DNA from: Sebaldella termitidis ATCC 33386
Lineage (GTDB): Bacteria > Fusobacteriota > Fusobacteriia > Fusobacteriales > Leptotrichiaceae
NCBI RefSeq assembly: GCF_000024405.1
Contig: NC_013517.1
Span: 3,813,989 to 3,877,988, forward strand
DNA length: 64,000 nucleotides
Direction of reading: 5' to 3'
Within the stretch, counting starts at the first letter, position 1. Every line of letters begins with the position of its first letter. The translations under genes were made by a program, and so were the position numbers. Positions 41,308 through 49,916 of this stretch are shown here, one piece after another. The notes beneath the pieces were generated by a model. It did not search any database, was not told the origin of the DNA, and saw nothing but the letters and a program-made list of their open reading frames with translations.

Positions 41308-42384
41308 TTATTCAAATTTGAACCCTGGATAAGATTCTACTTTTATTTCTCCAGATTTTATTTTTTCTGTTAATTCATTTATTGTTGTAAGTATGTCCTC
41401 AGGAAATTTATCTCCCAGTGCCTGTTTCATTACTGACATATCTGTAAGACCGATTCCTCCGTTAGCCACATTCATTTTTAGGATTTCTCCGCCTTTGAAT
41501 TTATCTTCTGCTACTGATTTGATTACTTCATATGTTCCTACGTCCACTCTCTTAAGCATAGATGTAAGTATGAATCCCGGATAAATGTCATCCTGATTGA
41601 TATCCACACCAACTGCATATTTTTGTGAATCTTTTGCAGCTTCCAATACTCCGTTTCCAGTGTTTGAAGCTACGTTCATTATTATATCAGCACCCTGGCT
41701 GTATTGTGCAAGTGCAAGCTCTTTCCCTTTCAAAGGATCATTAAAAGTCCCGGCAAATGATACTAATACCTTTGTATCAGGATCTATATATGTTGCACCC
41801 TGCTTATATCCTGTAAGAAAATCCTGAAGTACGGGAATATCCATTCCTCCTACCCATCCTATTATCTTTTCGGCATTTACATTAGGCACATCTGTTTTTT
41901 GTGTAAATAATGCAGCGGCTGCGCCTGCAAGAAACGATCCTTCGTTTTGTGCAAATACTACAGACATTACATTTGGCTCATCTACTACTGTATCAATAAT
42001 CGCAAATTTTACATTTGGAAATTCAGGAGCATGTTTTTTTATAATATCCTGAAACTGGCTTGAGTTACCTATTACCAGATCATATCCTTCCGAAGCCATA
42101 GAAACCACATTTGTTTCCCAGTCAGACGGTACCTTTGATTCCAGTGTTTTTACCTCTATGTCATATTCAGCCATTGCTTTTTTTATTCCTTCGTTGGCTG
42201 AGTCATTAAACGACTTATCCCCTAAAAATCCGGCATGCACTATAGCTATTCTTAATTTTTTCTTTCCGCCTTCTGACGTTCCTCCTGCTGCCTGATCTCC
42301 GTCTTTCTTGTCACCGCCGCAGCTTACTACCATCAAAAATACCAATAACATTGTAAAAACTCTCATAAAACTTTTTACTTTCAT
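41308..42384 (-). CDS. BMP-family nucleoside-binding lipoprotein
   Basis: Substrate-binding lipoprotein of the importer. The signal peptide ends in the lipobox VVSC with Cys22 (FTMLLVFLMVVSCGG), then a short Gly/Ser linker. The mature BMP domain has KLRIAIVHAGFLGDKSFNDSANEG near residue 44, IGNSSQFQD near 105, FAQNEGSFLAGAAAALF near 145, GWVGGMDIPVLQDFLTGYKQGA and VASNTGNGVLEAA. These match PnrA of Treponema and NupN/BmpA proteins, which bind purine and other nucleosides. It is the first transporter gene after ribokinase, with a 22-bp gap, and GGAGG precedes the ATG. High expression of binding proteins is usual. Confidence 0.94.
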   Translation of the reverse strand: MKVKSFMRVFTMLLVFLMVVSCGGDKKDGDQAAGGTSEGGKKKLRIAIVHAGFLGDKSFNDSANEGIKKAMAEYDIEVKTLESKVPSDWETNVVSMASEGYDLVIGNSSQFQDIIKKHAPEFPNVKFAIIDTVVDEPNVMSVVFAQNEGSFLAGAAAALFTQKTDVPNVNAEKIIGWVGGMDIPVLQDFLTGYKQGATYIDPDTKVLVSFAGTFNDPLKGKELALAQYSQGADIIMNVASNTGNGVLEAAKDSQKYAVGVDINQDDIYPGFILTSMLKRVDVGTYEVIKSVAEDKFKGGEILKMNVANGGIGLTDMSVMKQALGDKFPEDILTTINELTEKIKSGEIKVESYPGFKFE

Positions 42385-42406
42385 TTCTTACCTCCAAAAA
42401 TAGACT

Positions 42407-43321
42407 TTATTTAGATTCTAAAAACAATTTTAATTCTTCTTGTGTAGGCAATGATTGTTGTGCGCCGCTTCTTGTTACCGTTAGTGCTGAAACGCCTACG
42501 GCAAACTCAAGAGCATCTGATACACCTGCATTCTCTGCAAGCTTTAGTGCAAAAGCTCCTATAAAAGAGTCTCCTGCTGCTGTAGTATCTACAGCTGTTA
42601 CTTTTAGAGCTTTATACTCCTTTATTTCCTCTCCCTCTGTGTACATTCCTCCTTTCTCACCCAGAGTCAGTATAATATTTTTGGCTCCTTTGTTTCTTAA
42701 TTCATTTATCGTATAAATATATTCTGTTTCAGGTATACTTTCTTTTCCCGATATTATCTCAAGTTCTGTTTCATTTAATATCAGAAAGTCAGTCGCAGCC
42801 AGTACTTTTTCACTTATCTTCACTGCCGGAGCAGGATTTAATATTGTTATTTTCCCTTTTTCGGCTGCCAGCTCCAAGGCATATTCCACAGTTTCCATCG
42901 GAATTTCCTGCTGTAATATTACTATATCTGCTTTATCAATTAAGTCAGATGCCGAATCCAAATCTTCCTTTGAGAGTTTTAAGTTACTGCCCGGAATAAC
43001 CACAATACTGTTATTTCCCTTGCTGTCTACTTCTATGACAGCAGTACCGGTAATATCATCACATCTTATAATTCCTTCTGTCTTAATATTATTACTTTTC
43101 AGATTCAGAAGTAATTGTTCACCATAGTTGTCCTTTCCCAGCTTTCCTATCATACTTACATTGCCGCCCAGTTTCGCTGCTGCTACAGCCTGATTGGCTC
43201 CTTTTCCCCCGGGATTTTCATAAAGCGTTTCACCCAATATTGTTTCCCCGAGTTTTGGCAGTTTTTCCACTTTCACTACCAAATCCATATTTAAGCTTCC
43301 TATTACCAGAATGTGTTTCAC
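42407..43321 (-). CDS. rbsK: Ribokinase
   Basis: Phosphorylates ribose, here presumably released by the nucleoside hydrolase, to ribose-5-phosphate. The 304-residue PfkB-fold enzyme has GSLNMDLVVKVEKLPKLGET at the N-terminus, the sugar-binding GGKGANQAVAAAKLGG near residue 38, ILNPAPA near 160 and the C-terminal ATP-site signature DTTAAGDSFIGAFALKLAE with catalytic Asp near 250. Length and motifs are those of RbsK. Its ATG overlaps the stop of the LacI regulator by 4 bp (ATGA), so the two are translationally coupled. This pairing of regulator and kinase at the head of the operon supports ribose or nucleoside as the inducer source. Confidence 0.95.
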   Translation of the reverse strand: MKHILVIGSLNMDLVVKVEKLPKLGETILGETLYENPGGKGANQAVAAAKLGGNVSMIGKLGKDNYGEQLLLNLKSNNIKTEGIIRCDDITGTAVIEVDSKGNNSIVVIPGSNLKLSKEDLDSASDLIDKADIVILQQEIPMETVEYALELAAEKGKITILNPAPAVKISEKVLAATDFLILNETELEIISGKESIPETEYIYTINELRNKGAKNIILTLGEKGGMYTEGEEIKEYKALKVTAVDTTAAGDSFIGAFALKLAENAGVSDALEFAVGVSALTVTRSGAQQSLPTQEELKLFLESK

Positions 43322-44340
43322 TTTTTTACATCCTCCTTCCCTCTAATGTTCTTTATACTCAACTTTTGATTTGCAGCCCTTTCTAAATCCACCTCTACTT
43401 TTTGGTTAAAAGTCTTGTCTTCTATTCTTCTGAAAAGAACTTCTACCGCTTTTTGCCCCATGAGTTCGAATGGTATCTTATATGCAGAAATCTCAAGTCC
43501 GAAATATTCTCCCCATTCTATTTCCTCAAATGAAAATACACTTATATCTTCCGGTATTCTATGTCCTGATTCACGTGCTGCCTTTAGAAGTCCTATTGTC
43601 ATCAGGTTATTCGATACGAATACTCCTGTGATTTTTTTGTTTTTCAGTATCTCCTTTGACATTTCATATCCGCTCTCTACATTAAAGTCTCCGTAAAATA
43701 TATTTTGTTTCTTTACTTTCAGCTTGTTGTCAAGCATTGCTTTTTTATAACCTTCCAGTCTGTCAGTAGCTGTTTTTTCAGTTAATGGACCTGTGATTAT
43801 GGCAATCTCTTTATGTCCGTTTTCTATAAAAAGCTTCGTAGCATCATATGCCAGTTCAAAGTTCGGCATCAAAACACTTGGAAGGTCTGTTTTAAGTGCT
43901 CTGTCTAATATAATAACAGGAATTTCTTTTATATATTCTTTCAAAAAATCACTTTTGGGATATGTCTCCCTTGTCGCAATAAGTATAATGCCTTTTATTC
44001 TCTGCTCTATCAGTGTCTTTATAAATTTTTCCTGATTTTTGAATTCTTCTCCCGAATTGCACAAAAATACATTCAGTCCCTTTTTTTCCGCCTCTATAGA
44101 TATTTTATCCACTATTTTTGCGAAAAACGGGTTACTTATATCTGGAATAATAACACCTATGGAATTATTTTCTCTTTTTGATAAATTTCTTGCTATTGCA
44201 TTAGGGTAATAATTATTTTTTTCAATAATTTTCATTATTTTTTCTCTTGTTTCTTCCTTTACATTGGGACTGTTATTTAATACCCTTGATACTGTTGCTT
44301 TCGATACTCCCGATAACTCTGCTATGTCTGTTATTTTCAT
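43318..44340 (-). CDS. LacI-family repressor of the nucleoside/ribose operon
   Basis: Repressor with an N-terminal LacI helix-turn-helix (KITDIAELSGVSKATVSRVLNN, then YYPNAIARNLSK hinge) and a periplasmic-binding-protein-like effector domain (about residues 60-335, RbsR/PurR type, with GVIIPDISNPFFAKIV). The 340-residue form from ATG 44340 has AAAGGTGG 4-5 bp upstream; a GTG 36 bp earlier lacks a spaced site. Two copies of the same operator lie upstream. The gene heads the operon and overlaps rbsK by 4 bp, so the regulator controls its own transcript and all genes down to 34594. Ribose, ribose-phosphate or a nucleoside is the likely effector. Confidence 0.94.
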   Translation of the reverse strand: MKITDIAELSGVSKATVSRVLNNSPNVKEETREKIMKIIEKNNYYPNAIARNLSKRENNSIGVIIPDISNPFFAKIVDKISIEAEKKGLNVFLCNSGEEFKNQEKFIKTLIEQRIKGIILIATRETYPKSDFLKEYIKEIPVIILDRALKTDLPSVLMPNFELAYDATKLFIENGHKEIAIITGPLTEKTATDRLEGYKKAMLDNKLKVKKQNIFYGDFNVESGYEMSKEILKNKKITGVFVSNNLMTIGLLKAARESGHRIPEDISVFSFEEIEWGEYFGLEISAYKIPFELMGQKAVEVLFRRIEDKTFNQKVEVDLERAANQKLSIKNIRGKEDVKK

Positions 44341-44352
44341 AAAACCACCTTT

Positions 44353-44415
44353 TTGGAAACGGTTACATTTTTTCACCGCCTTAAAAATCCTTTAGTTTTT
44401 TGGAAACGGTTACAT
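44353..44415 (-). promoter_or_regulatory. Twin LacI-type operators
   Basis: TTGGAAACGGTTACAT occurs at 44353-44368 and 44400-44415, 47 bp apart. The minus-strand core GTAACCGTTTCC is a typical LacI-family site. The inner copy lies 13 bp before the start codon. Spacing of between four and five helical turns would suit looping or cooperative repression. Confidence 0.88.
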
Positions 44416-44754
44416 AATTTTTATAAAAAAAATTTGTGTTAATAATTTTTGTTTTTGTATGAATTTTTGTAATTTACCAGATAAGTCAGATTGTAGATTT
44501 AGATGTTTTGAATTTTCACTACTAAGATACCTTGAAAATTATAAAATGCAAAATTATATAATATATATTTATAAATAGAAAATAAATATACATAACAGAT
44601 ATATCATCAGTAAAATTTTACTTTACACTATGATTTTCCTATATTCTTTTCAATTCAAAAATTTTCTGTTTTTTATAATTTATAATATTTTTTTGAAGAT
44701 AAAAAGCACTTTATAATTTTTTCACAATACTTTCGCCAAAAAAAATCATAAAAA
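44416..44754. other. A+T-rich spacer upstream of the LacI operon
   Basis: Extremely A+T-rich. It should contain the -35 region for the LacI operon (a TTAACA-like hexamer near 44433-44438). No ORF or structured RNA was recognised. Confidence 0.45.
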
Positions 44755-44783
44755 AAACAAGATTCATAAAAAATCTTGTTTTT
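44754..44783. terminator. Terminator after the glycosyltransferase pair
   Basis: AAACAAGATT pairs with AATCTTGTTT around a short loop, with U-rich tracts on both strands, just beyond the stop at 44787. Confidence 0.85.
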
Positions 44784-44786
44784 GAA

Positions 44787-45806
44787 CTAATTCTCTTCTT
44801 TTGACAGTATATAATCATAATATTCTTTATATTTTATTCCTATTTTGGAAAGCTCTCTCTCCCTTGCCACCTCATAAGCATTCTCTGTTACTTCAGAAGT
44901 ATTATTATTTATAATATATTCTATATGCTTAGTAAATTCCGCATTATTACTTCCTTTAAAACATGTTTTTTTATTTTTCAGCCAGTCTTCATAAACAGGT
45001 ATATCTCTGAGAAGCGCAGGCAGTTTCATAGACAATGCCTCTAAAACAACTATTCCTTCATTTTCCTCATATGTGGGGAAAAAAAACAGATTTGCCGAGC
45101 TGTAAGCCCCAAGCAAAATTTCCTCATCCACAAAACCCGGAAAAATCACATTTTTGGGAGGATTTTCTATGATATTTTTTACTTTTTTCGGAAGTATATT
45201 TTTTATGCTTGAAGCCCCGAACCAGATAAATTTATACTCGGGATTTTCCTTCGCTATCTCCACGAGATCCAGTACTCCTTTTCTCTGAAAAGGAAGACCA
45301 GCTGATATTATTACTATATCTTCATCACTATAGCCGAACTTCTCTCTGAATTTCCGGCCAAGCTCCTCATTTTTGCTAAAACGTTTTATATCCACACCAT
45401 TTGATATTACTCTTATTTCCTTGTTATTCACATATTTTGATGAAATAAGATTTTTTGTGTAATTAGTAGGCGAAATCAGATAATCAGCACTATTATAGAG
45501 CTTTTTTGCCCAAAATTTTATAATAACCGAAAGCTGATTGCTGAACTTTATACTTCCCCTAAAATCTTCACTTGTAGTATGTGTATGATAGACTACAGGT
45601 TTTTTCTTTTTTTTGGCACTTCTCAGTACTCTCCAAGAAGCAAGTCCTATTGTATTTATATGTGCTATATCATATTCATCATCAGGATCAAGCGTATACT
45701 CTACCCCGTTAAGACCAAGGGCCTTTTTTTGGTGCTCTAAAGCCTTTCCAACGCCTGATTTGCTGAATAAATTTTTTCCCTCCGAAAAAAGTAAAATTTT
45801 TGCCAT
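44787..45806 (-). CDS. CpoA-like glycolipid glycosyltransferase (GT4)
   Basis: Predicted to add a second sugar to a monoglycosyl-diacylglycerol at the cytoplasmic membrane face. The 339-residue GT4 enzyme starts KILLFSEGKNLFSKSGVGKALEHQKKAL and has YDIAHINTIG near residue 46, HTHTTSEDFRGS near 74, SNGVDIKRF near 138, SAGLPFQRKGVLDLVE near 170 and the nucleotide-sugar motif FPTYEENEGIVVLEAL near 248. This set closely resembles streptococcal CpoA. AAAGGAG precedes the ATG. Its start overlaps the end of the upstream glycosyltransferase by 98 bp in another frame. The pair mirrors the Alr/MgtA-CpoA gene pair of streptococci. Confidence 0.82.
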   Translation of the reverse strand: MAKILLFSEGKNLFSKSGVGKALEHQKKALGLNGVEYTLDPDDEYDIAHINTIGLASWRVLRSAKKKKKPVVYHTHTTSEDFRGSIKFSNQLSVIIKFWAKKLYNSADYLISPTNYTKNLISSKYVNNKEIRVISNGVDIKRFSKNEELGRKFREKFGYSDEDIVIISAGLPFQRKGVLDLVEIAKENPEYKFIWFGASSIKNILPKKVKNIIENPPKNVIFPGFVDEEILLGAYSSANLFFFPTYEENEGIVVLEALSMKLPALLRDIPVYEDWLKNKKTCFKGSNNAEFTKHIEYIINNNTSEVTENAYEVARERELSKIGIKYKEYYDYILSKEEN

Positions 45807-46962
45807 GTTTAAACTCCTTTATTGTGTCATAATAGACATTTTCTATACTGACCCCAAAAGCTTCAGCCGAAAATTCTTTTGAGATTTCCAGGGCATTGTT
45901 TTTTAATACTTTTACCAGCTCTTTATCAGCCTTTATTGTTTTGATATTAGAAAGAAATTCGTCTGTATCTTTATAAAGCAGTCCTGCTTCTCTTTTAGTT
46001 ATTAGTTTTTCAAGATTTTCATCAAATCTGGCATTAACTATTACTTCCGCAGCCATAGCTTCAATAAAAGTAAGACCCTGAGTTTCGGAAATACTTGCAT
46101 TCAAAAATACATCACCGATCTGGTAATATATTGGTATTTTCTCATACGGAATTTCTCCTGAAAATATAACTCTGCCTCCAAAATCAAACTGTTCGGCAAA
46201 GAGCTTAAAATCCTCCAGATCAGGTCCTTTTCCTATTATCAAAAGTTTCATTTTTTCATCATCTATTTTGGCAAATGACTCTATCAGATAGTCTATACTT
46301 TTTTCCTTAGCCACTCTTCCTATATAGACACACAAAAATTCGTCATCCTTTATACCATATTCATGTCTTAACTGCTGTCTCTCTTCATCTGTATAATTCT
46401 TTCTGTAGAATCTCTCTACATCTATTCCTGTAGGGATAATATATATATCCTTTTCCACACCGTAAGATTTTATTATTTTTTCCACCTTTTCAGTGGGAAC
46501 TACCAGAGAATCACACATATCACAGTAAAATTTGCTTATTTTCTGTGCCAGCTTACGTGCCTGCTTCTTAAAATGCCCTTTAGTCACATAATGGGTATAA
46601 TATTCATACAATGTGTGATATGTATGGACTAAGGGAATATTAAGCCTCTTGGCAGCAAATCTTGAAAATGTTCCAACGCCCCATTCTGTCTGTGAATGGA
46701 TTATATCAAGATTCAGTTTTTTTATTTTATTTATTACTCTGTTTGAATAGATCATTCCAAGCCTGTATTGTGGAGCAGGTCTGAAAACAAGACTGGGAAG
46801 TCTCAGAACATTACTCTCCGGAGAATGAACCTCCGGATCCGAAGTTGTTATAATATAAACTTTGTGCCCCTTTTTTCTGAGTTCTCTTTCTAGTACAGTG
46901 ATAGAAGTTACTACTCCGTTTACCTGCGGCTTGTACGTATCGGTAAAAATCCCTATTTTCAT
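45709..46962 (-). CDS. Diacylglycerol glucosyltransferase-like enzyme (GT4)
   Basis: Predicted to transfer glucose from UDP-glucose to diacylglycerol, making monoglucosyl-diacylglycerol. The 417-residue GT4 protein has IGIFTDTYKPQVNGVVTSI at residues 3-21, DIIHSQTEWGVG near 90, HTYHTLYEYYTHYV near 112, IPTGIDVERF near 180, YIGRVAKEKSIDYLIESF near 215 and SETQGLTFIEAMA near 300. It resembles streptococcal and clostridial 1,2-diacylglycerol 3-glucosyltransferases. The last 32 residues (Lys/Arg- and aromatic-rich, ending KKGPWS) are encoded within the start of the next gene and look like an extension rather than part of the domain. It begins the two-gene glycolipid operon. Confidence 0.84.
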   Translation of the reverse strand: MKIGIFTDTYKPQVNGVVTSITVLERELRKKGHKVYIITTSDPEVHSPESNVLRLPSLVFRPAPQYRLGMIYSNRVINKIKKLNLDIIHSQTEWGVGTFSRFAAKRLNIPLVHTYHTLYEYYTHYVTKGHFKKQARKLAQKISKFYCDMCDSLVVPTEKVEKIIKSYGVEKDIYIIPTGIDVERFYRKNYTDEERQQLRHEYGIKDDEFLCVYIGRVAKEKSIDYLIESFAKIDDEKMKLLIIGKGPDLEDFKLFAEQFDFGGRVIFSGEIPYEKIPIYYQIGDVFLNASISETQGLTFIEAMAAEVIVNARFDENLEKLITKREAGLLYKDTDEFLSNIKTIKADKELVKVLKNNALEISKEFSAEAFGVSIENVYYDTIKEFKHGKNFTFFGGKKFIQQIRRWKGFRAPKKGPWS

Positions 46963-47481
46963 TCTTATCCACCTTAAAAATTAATTGTTTATACTATTAT
47001 GATATTAAAAAAGCAAAAAAAAGTCAAAATAATTTACTTTTTGCTAAATGTACATTTTTTTATTCAAAAAATGTATTTTGATCCCTTTAAAAAACATCTG
47101 TTACACAAAAGGTTTTTAAAGACGGCCAAAACTATAATAAAATGAATAATACATTTGGCGTTTTTTCTTAAATATACCTGTATGCATTCCAAAGTGTACA
47201 GACGTATTATATCACATTCAGATTTTCTAAACAATTGATTTTGTTATATCTTTACATGAATTTTTTCTATACTTGAAATATTTATTCATAAAATTATGCT
47301 CTCAAAAATTTTCATTCAATTTCACACTCTGAAAAAAAAGAACTGTCAATAATAGCCCAGCATCTTACAGTCCAAAAAAACACTTGATTAATTACAGAAA
47401 AACATTATGCTGAAATACTGAAAAACCTTATTTATATTTTAATCAGAAAAAATTTAACGATATTCGATTTAAAGAATTAAA
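46963..47481. other. Gene-free spacer upstream of the glycosyltransferases
   Basis: No supported gene. There is a U-flanked hairpin, ACATTTTTT (47052-47060) with AAAAAATGT (47066-47074), and a TGTACAGACGTATTATATCAC stretch near 47197-47217 with promoter-like composition. I cannot assign either. Confidence 0.45.
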
Positions 47482-47516
47482 AAAACGGTTTTTTATCTAA
47501 TTTAAAAAACCGTCAT
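47482..47516. terminator. Terminator of the EamA transporter gene
   Basis: ACGGTTTTTT pairs with AAAAAACCGT around a nine-base loop, about 50 bp beyond the transporter stop; U-rich both ways. Confidence 0.8.
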
Positions 47517-47562
47517 TTATATTTGATTAATTATTGTTAAAAAATTTAGAAAAAATCATATT

Positions 47563-48483
47563 TTATTCCGATTTTTTTTGCTTTTTTGAATTAAAAAATA
47601 AAGAAAGTACTACCAGTACTAATCCTGCTATCGTATAAATATTAGGTATTTCTTTAAGAAGTAAAAATGCAAGAATCGCTCCGCTCACAGGCGTTATGAA
47701 CTTCCATATATTCAATTCTGATACTGTCATCAGCTTTTTTTGAAGAATTGTGTACCAGATAGTGAAAGCAAATGTAGAAACTATTACCAGCCATCCTATT
47801 GCCATCAGCAAAGGCATTTCAAACTGGAGAAAATTCTGCTCTTCTCCCGCTATCGTTCCCAGCAGTATCAATAAAGCTCCGCCGATAAAAAGCTGCCCGC
47901 CGTTTATAATAACAGGATTCACACCAAGCGATTTTTTTGCCACATATATATTTACCAAAGCATTTATAATCTGATTCAGTATTAATAAAAATGCACTGAC
48001 CAGAGTTATGAGAAAAGGATTATGAGCAGTACCGTCTCCTCCTGAAGCCTTTCCTATAACCACTACAAATATCCCCAAAAATCCCAGTACCAGACTGATT
48101 ATCTTATTTTTATTAAGCTTATCATCCTTTAGTACTATATGTGAGACGAGAGCCGTTGTCACCGGACTGCCTCCCACAATTATTGAAGAAACCGTAGCAT
48201 CAATATATTTCAAAGCTGTGTAAAATACTGCATAACCTATAAATATCTGAAAAAAACCTATTATAAACAATACCTTAAAATTAGCAAAAAACATTTTCAT
48301 ATACTTTAATGAGAACAATAATAAAATAACACCGGCAAGAAAAAATCTTATCCCTGCAAAAGTAAACTGACCACTGTAATACCTGTACCCTATTTTAATT
48401 GCTACAAAAGCCGTTGACCACAAAAAGGAACTTATAAAAGCACCCAGTGCGGCAACAGCTCTTGTATTTTTAATCTCAGACAC
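47563..48483 (-). CDS. EamA/DMT-family transporter
   Basis: A 306-residue inner-membrane transporter with ten predicted spans made of two EamA repeats (residues about 10-145 and 160-300). Typical features are the first-helix ALGAFISSFLWSTAFVAIKIG, the loop FAGIRFFLAGVILL, GGSPVTTALVSHIVLKDDKL at the end of repeat 1, and FITPVSGAILAFLLLKEIP in repeat 2. DMT proteins export amino acids, nucleobases or metabolites; the substrate is not predictable. Its start overlaps the stop of the SDR gene by one base, so they form an operon. The C-terminus is Lys-rich and cytoplasmic (KKQKKSE). Confidence 0.9.
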   Translation of the reverse strand: MSEIKNTRAVAALGAFISSFLWSTAFVAIKIGYRYYSGQFTFAGIRFFLAGVILLLFSLKYMKMFFANFKVLFIIGFFQIFIGYAVFYTALKYIDATVSSIIVGGSPVTTALVSHIVLKDDKLNKNKIISLVLGFLGIFVVVIGKASGGDGTAHNPFLITLVSAFLLILNQIINALVNIYVAKKSLGVNPVIINGGQLFIGGALLILLGTIAGEEQNFLQFEMPLLMAIGWLVIVSTFAFTIWYTILQKKLMTVSELNIWKFITPVSGAILAFLLLKEIPNIYTIAGLVLVVLSLFFNSKKQKKSE

Positions 48484-49193
48484 TATAAGTTTAATCCTCC
48501 GTCTACTCTTATTACCTGTCCTGTAATAAATTTCGACATATCGCTGGCTAAAAATAAAGCGGCATTAGATACATCCTCAGATTCTCCCATTGAACGCAAA
48601 GGAGTATTTGCAAGAACAGATTCTATTACCTGTTCAGGAAGTACATGTGTCATGTCAGTTTTTATAAATCCTGGTGCAATTGCATTTGATCTTACATTTC
48701 TTCTTCCGAATTCTTTCGCCCAAGTTTTTGCCATGGCGATAACTCCGCCTTTTGTAGCAGAATAGTTAGTTTGTCCTGCATTCCCGTCAAGACCTACTAC
48801 TGAAGCCATGTTTATTATACTTGCGTTTCCGCTCTTTAAAAGAAGTGAAATGAATCCCTGCGTTACGTTATAAACACCTTTCAGGTTTATATCCACAACC
48901 AGATCCCAGTCTTCCTCTTTCATTTTTAATAATATGGCGTCTCTTGTAATTCCGGCATTATTTACTAATATATCTAATTTTCCATACTGTTCTTTTATTT
49001 TTGATGCAGCTTCTTTTATGTTATCTCTGTCAGTAACATTAAGTTTAACAAAGCTTACATTTTCATGTGTATAATCCGGATCAATCAGATCTCCGGAAAT
49101 TACTGTTGCTCCATTATTAGCATATTTTAATACTATATCTTTTCCTATTCCTCTGGATCCGCCTGTAACTAAGGCTATTTTTCCCTGTAGCAA
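48483..49193 (-). CDS. fabG: SDR 3-oxoacyl-ACP reductase-like enzyme
   Basis: NAD(P)H-dependent short-chain dehydrogenase. It has the Rossmann motif TGGSRGIG near residue 10, NNAG near 83, catalytic Ser in SVVGLDGNAGQTNYSATKGG (Tyr-x3-Lys near 147-151) and the C-terminal GQVIRVDGGL. These are FabG features, although many FabG-like proteins serve other pathways, and no other fatty-acid genes are nearby. I prefer a TTG start at 49193, with AAAGGTGG 5 bp upstream, giving MLQGKIALVTGG; the GTG at 49202 overlaps that site. It is translationally coupled to the EamA transporter (1-bp overlap), suggesting a shared small-molecule pathway. Confidence 0.88.
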   Translation of the reverse strand: MLQGKIALVTGGSRGIGKDIVLKYANNGATVISGDLIDPDYTHENVSFVKLNVTDRDNIKEAASKIKEQYGKLDILVNNAGITRDAILLKMKEEDWDLVVDINLKGVYNVTQGFISLLLKSGNASIINMASVVGLDGNAGQTNYSATKGGVIAMAKTWAKEFGRRNVRSNAIAPGFIKTDMTHVLPEQVIESVLANTPLRSMGESEDVSNAALFLASDMSKFITGQVIRVDGGLNL

Positions 49194-49217
49194 TTTTACC
49201 ACCTTTCTTCATAAACA

Positions 49218-49709
49218 CTATTTTATAATTTCTAATTTCACTGAAGTAACTCCAGTATTTAAACTTTCAATAGCTCCGAATGCAGCAGTACTTAAGTCAA
49301 TAACTCTGCCTTTTACATAAGGTCCTCTGTTATTTATTCTAACAACTACTGATTTACCGTTGTTTAAGTTTGTTACTTTTACTTTTGTTCCGAACGGTAA
49401 AGTTTTATGTGCTGCTGTCATGGTATACGTATCAAAAATTTCACCATTAGCTGTTTTTCTTCCGTGCCACTTCCCTCCGTAAAATGATGCTTTACCAGTT
49501 TCATAATACTCAAGCTTATCTGCCTTTGCTACCTCCACTGTATTTTTATCCGGTAAACTTTTAGCCTCTTCAAAGAACTGCGGTAAGATTACGCTCTCTC
49601 TTATTTTATCAGCCGCGTCATTTACATTGTTACTCTTTTTACCAGCTGTACTTTCTGTATAAGTTATTGTGCTCATTAGTACCACAAGTAAAATTAGTGC
49701 CTTTTTCAT
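49218..49709 (-). CDS. RlpA-like exported double-psi beta-barrel protein
   Basis: A 163-residue secreted protein. The signal peptide ([17 protein letters not shown]) is followed by a linker of about 50 residues and an RlpA-like double-psi beta-barrel (about 72-163) with [19 protein letters not shown], the catalytic Asp-containing region [18 protein letters not shown] and [18 protein letters not shown]. RlpA-type proteins bind or cleave denuded peptidoglycan glycan strands at the septum. Here the lipobox Cys and the SPOR domain are missing, so this is the short, soluble form. Active-site His and Asp residues (in AAHKT and VIDLS) are present. GGAGG precedes the ATG and a TATAAT lies 32 bp upstream of it. 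Confidence 0.9.
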   Translation of the reverse strand: MKKALILLVVLMSTITYTESTAGKKSNNVNDAADKIRESVILPQFFEEAKSLPDKNTVEVAKADKLEYYETGKASFYGGKWHGRKTANGEIFDTYTMTAAHKTLPFGTKVKVTNLNNGKSVVVRINNRGPYVKGRVIDLSTAAFGAIESLNTGVTSVKLEIIK

Positions 49710-49774
49710 AAAACAAAAACCTCCAATTTTTTTGGTTGCTAGAATTATATCATATTATTTAAAAAAATCAAAAT

Positions 49775-49847
49775 TTAATAGAGTCCGCATAAAGCGGACT
49801 CTAATAAAAGGGGGGGTTAATTGAGGTTTCAGATCTTACGATCTAAA
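49775..49847 (-). ncRNA. Candidate small RNA with C7 linker
   Basis: On the minus strand a TATAAT (49851-49856) is followed by a small hairpin (AGATC-GUAA-GAUCU, 49831-49844), an unpaired A+C segment with seven consecutive C residues (49810-49816) and a strong nine-pair hairpin AGAGTCCGC/GCGGACTCT (49780-49802), then an A+U-rich tail. It lies between korB (stop 49917) and the RlpA-like gene. Two hairpins joined by a C-rich single strand is a common small-RNA layout, the C run being able to bind ribosome sites. It could instead be the 3' terminator of korAB; the -35 is weak. Confidence 0.4.
49780..49802. terminator. Hairpin after korB
   Basis: AGAGTCCGC pairs perfectly with GCGGACTCT around ATAAA. 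The minus strand has AUUAAAUUUU downstream, so termination is plausible but the U tract is interrupted. Confidence 0.6.
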
Positions 49848-49916
49848 ATGATTATACTACACTTATTGAATAAATGCTATTATTATTTTATTAATTTTTG
49901 TTTTTTTTTATATTAA

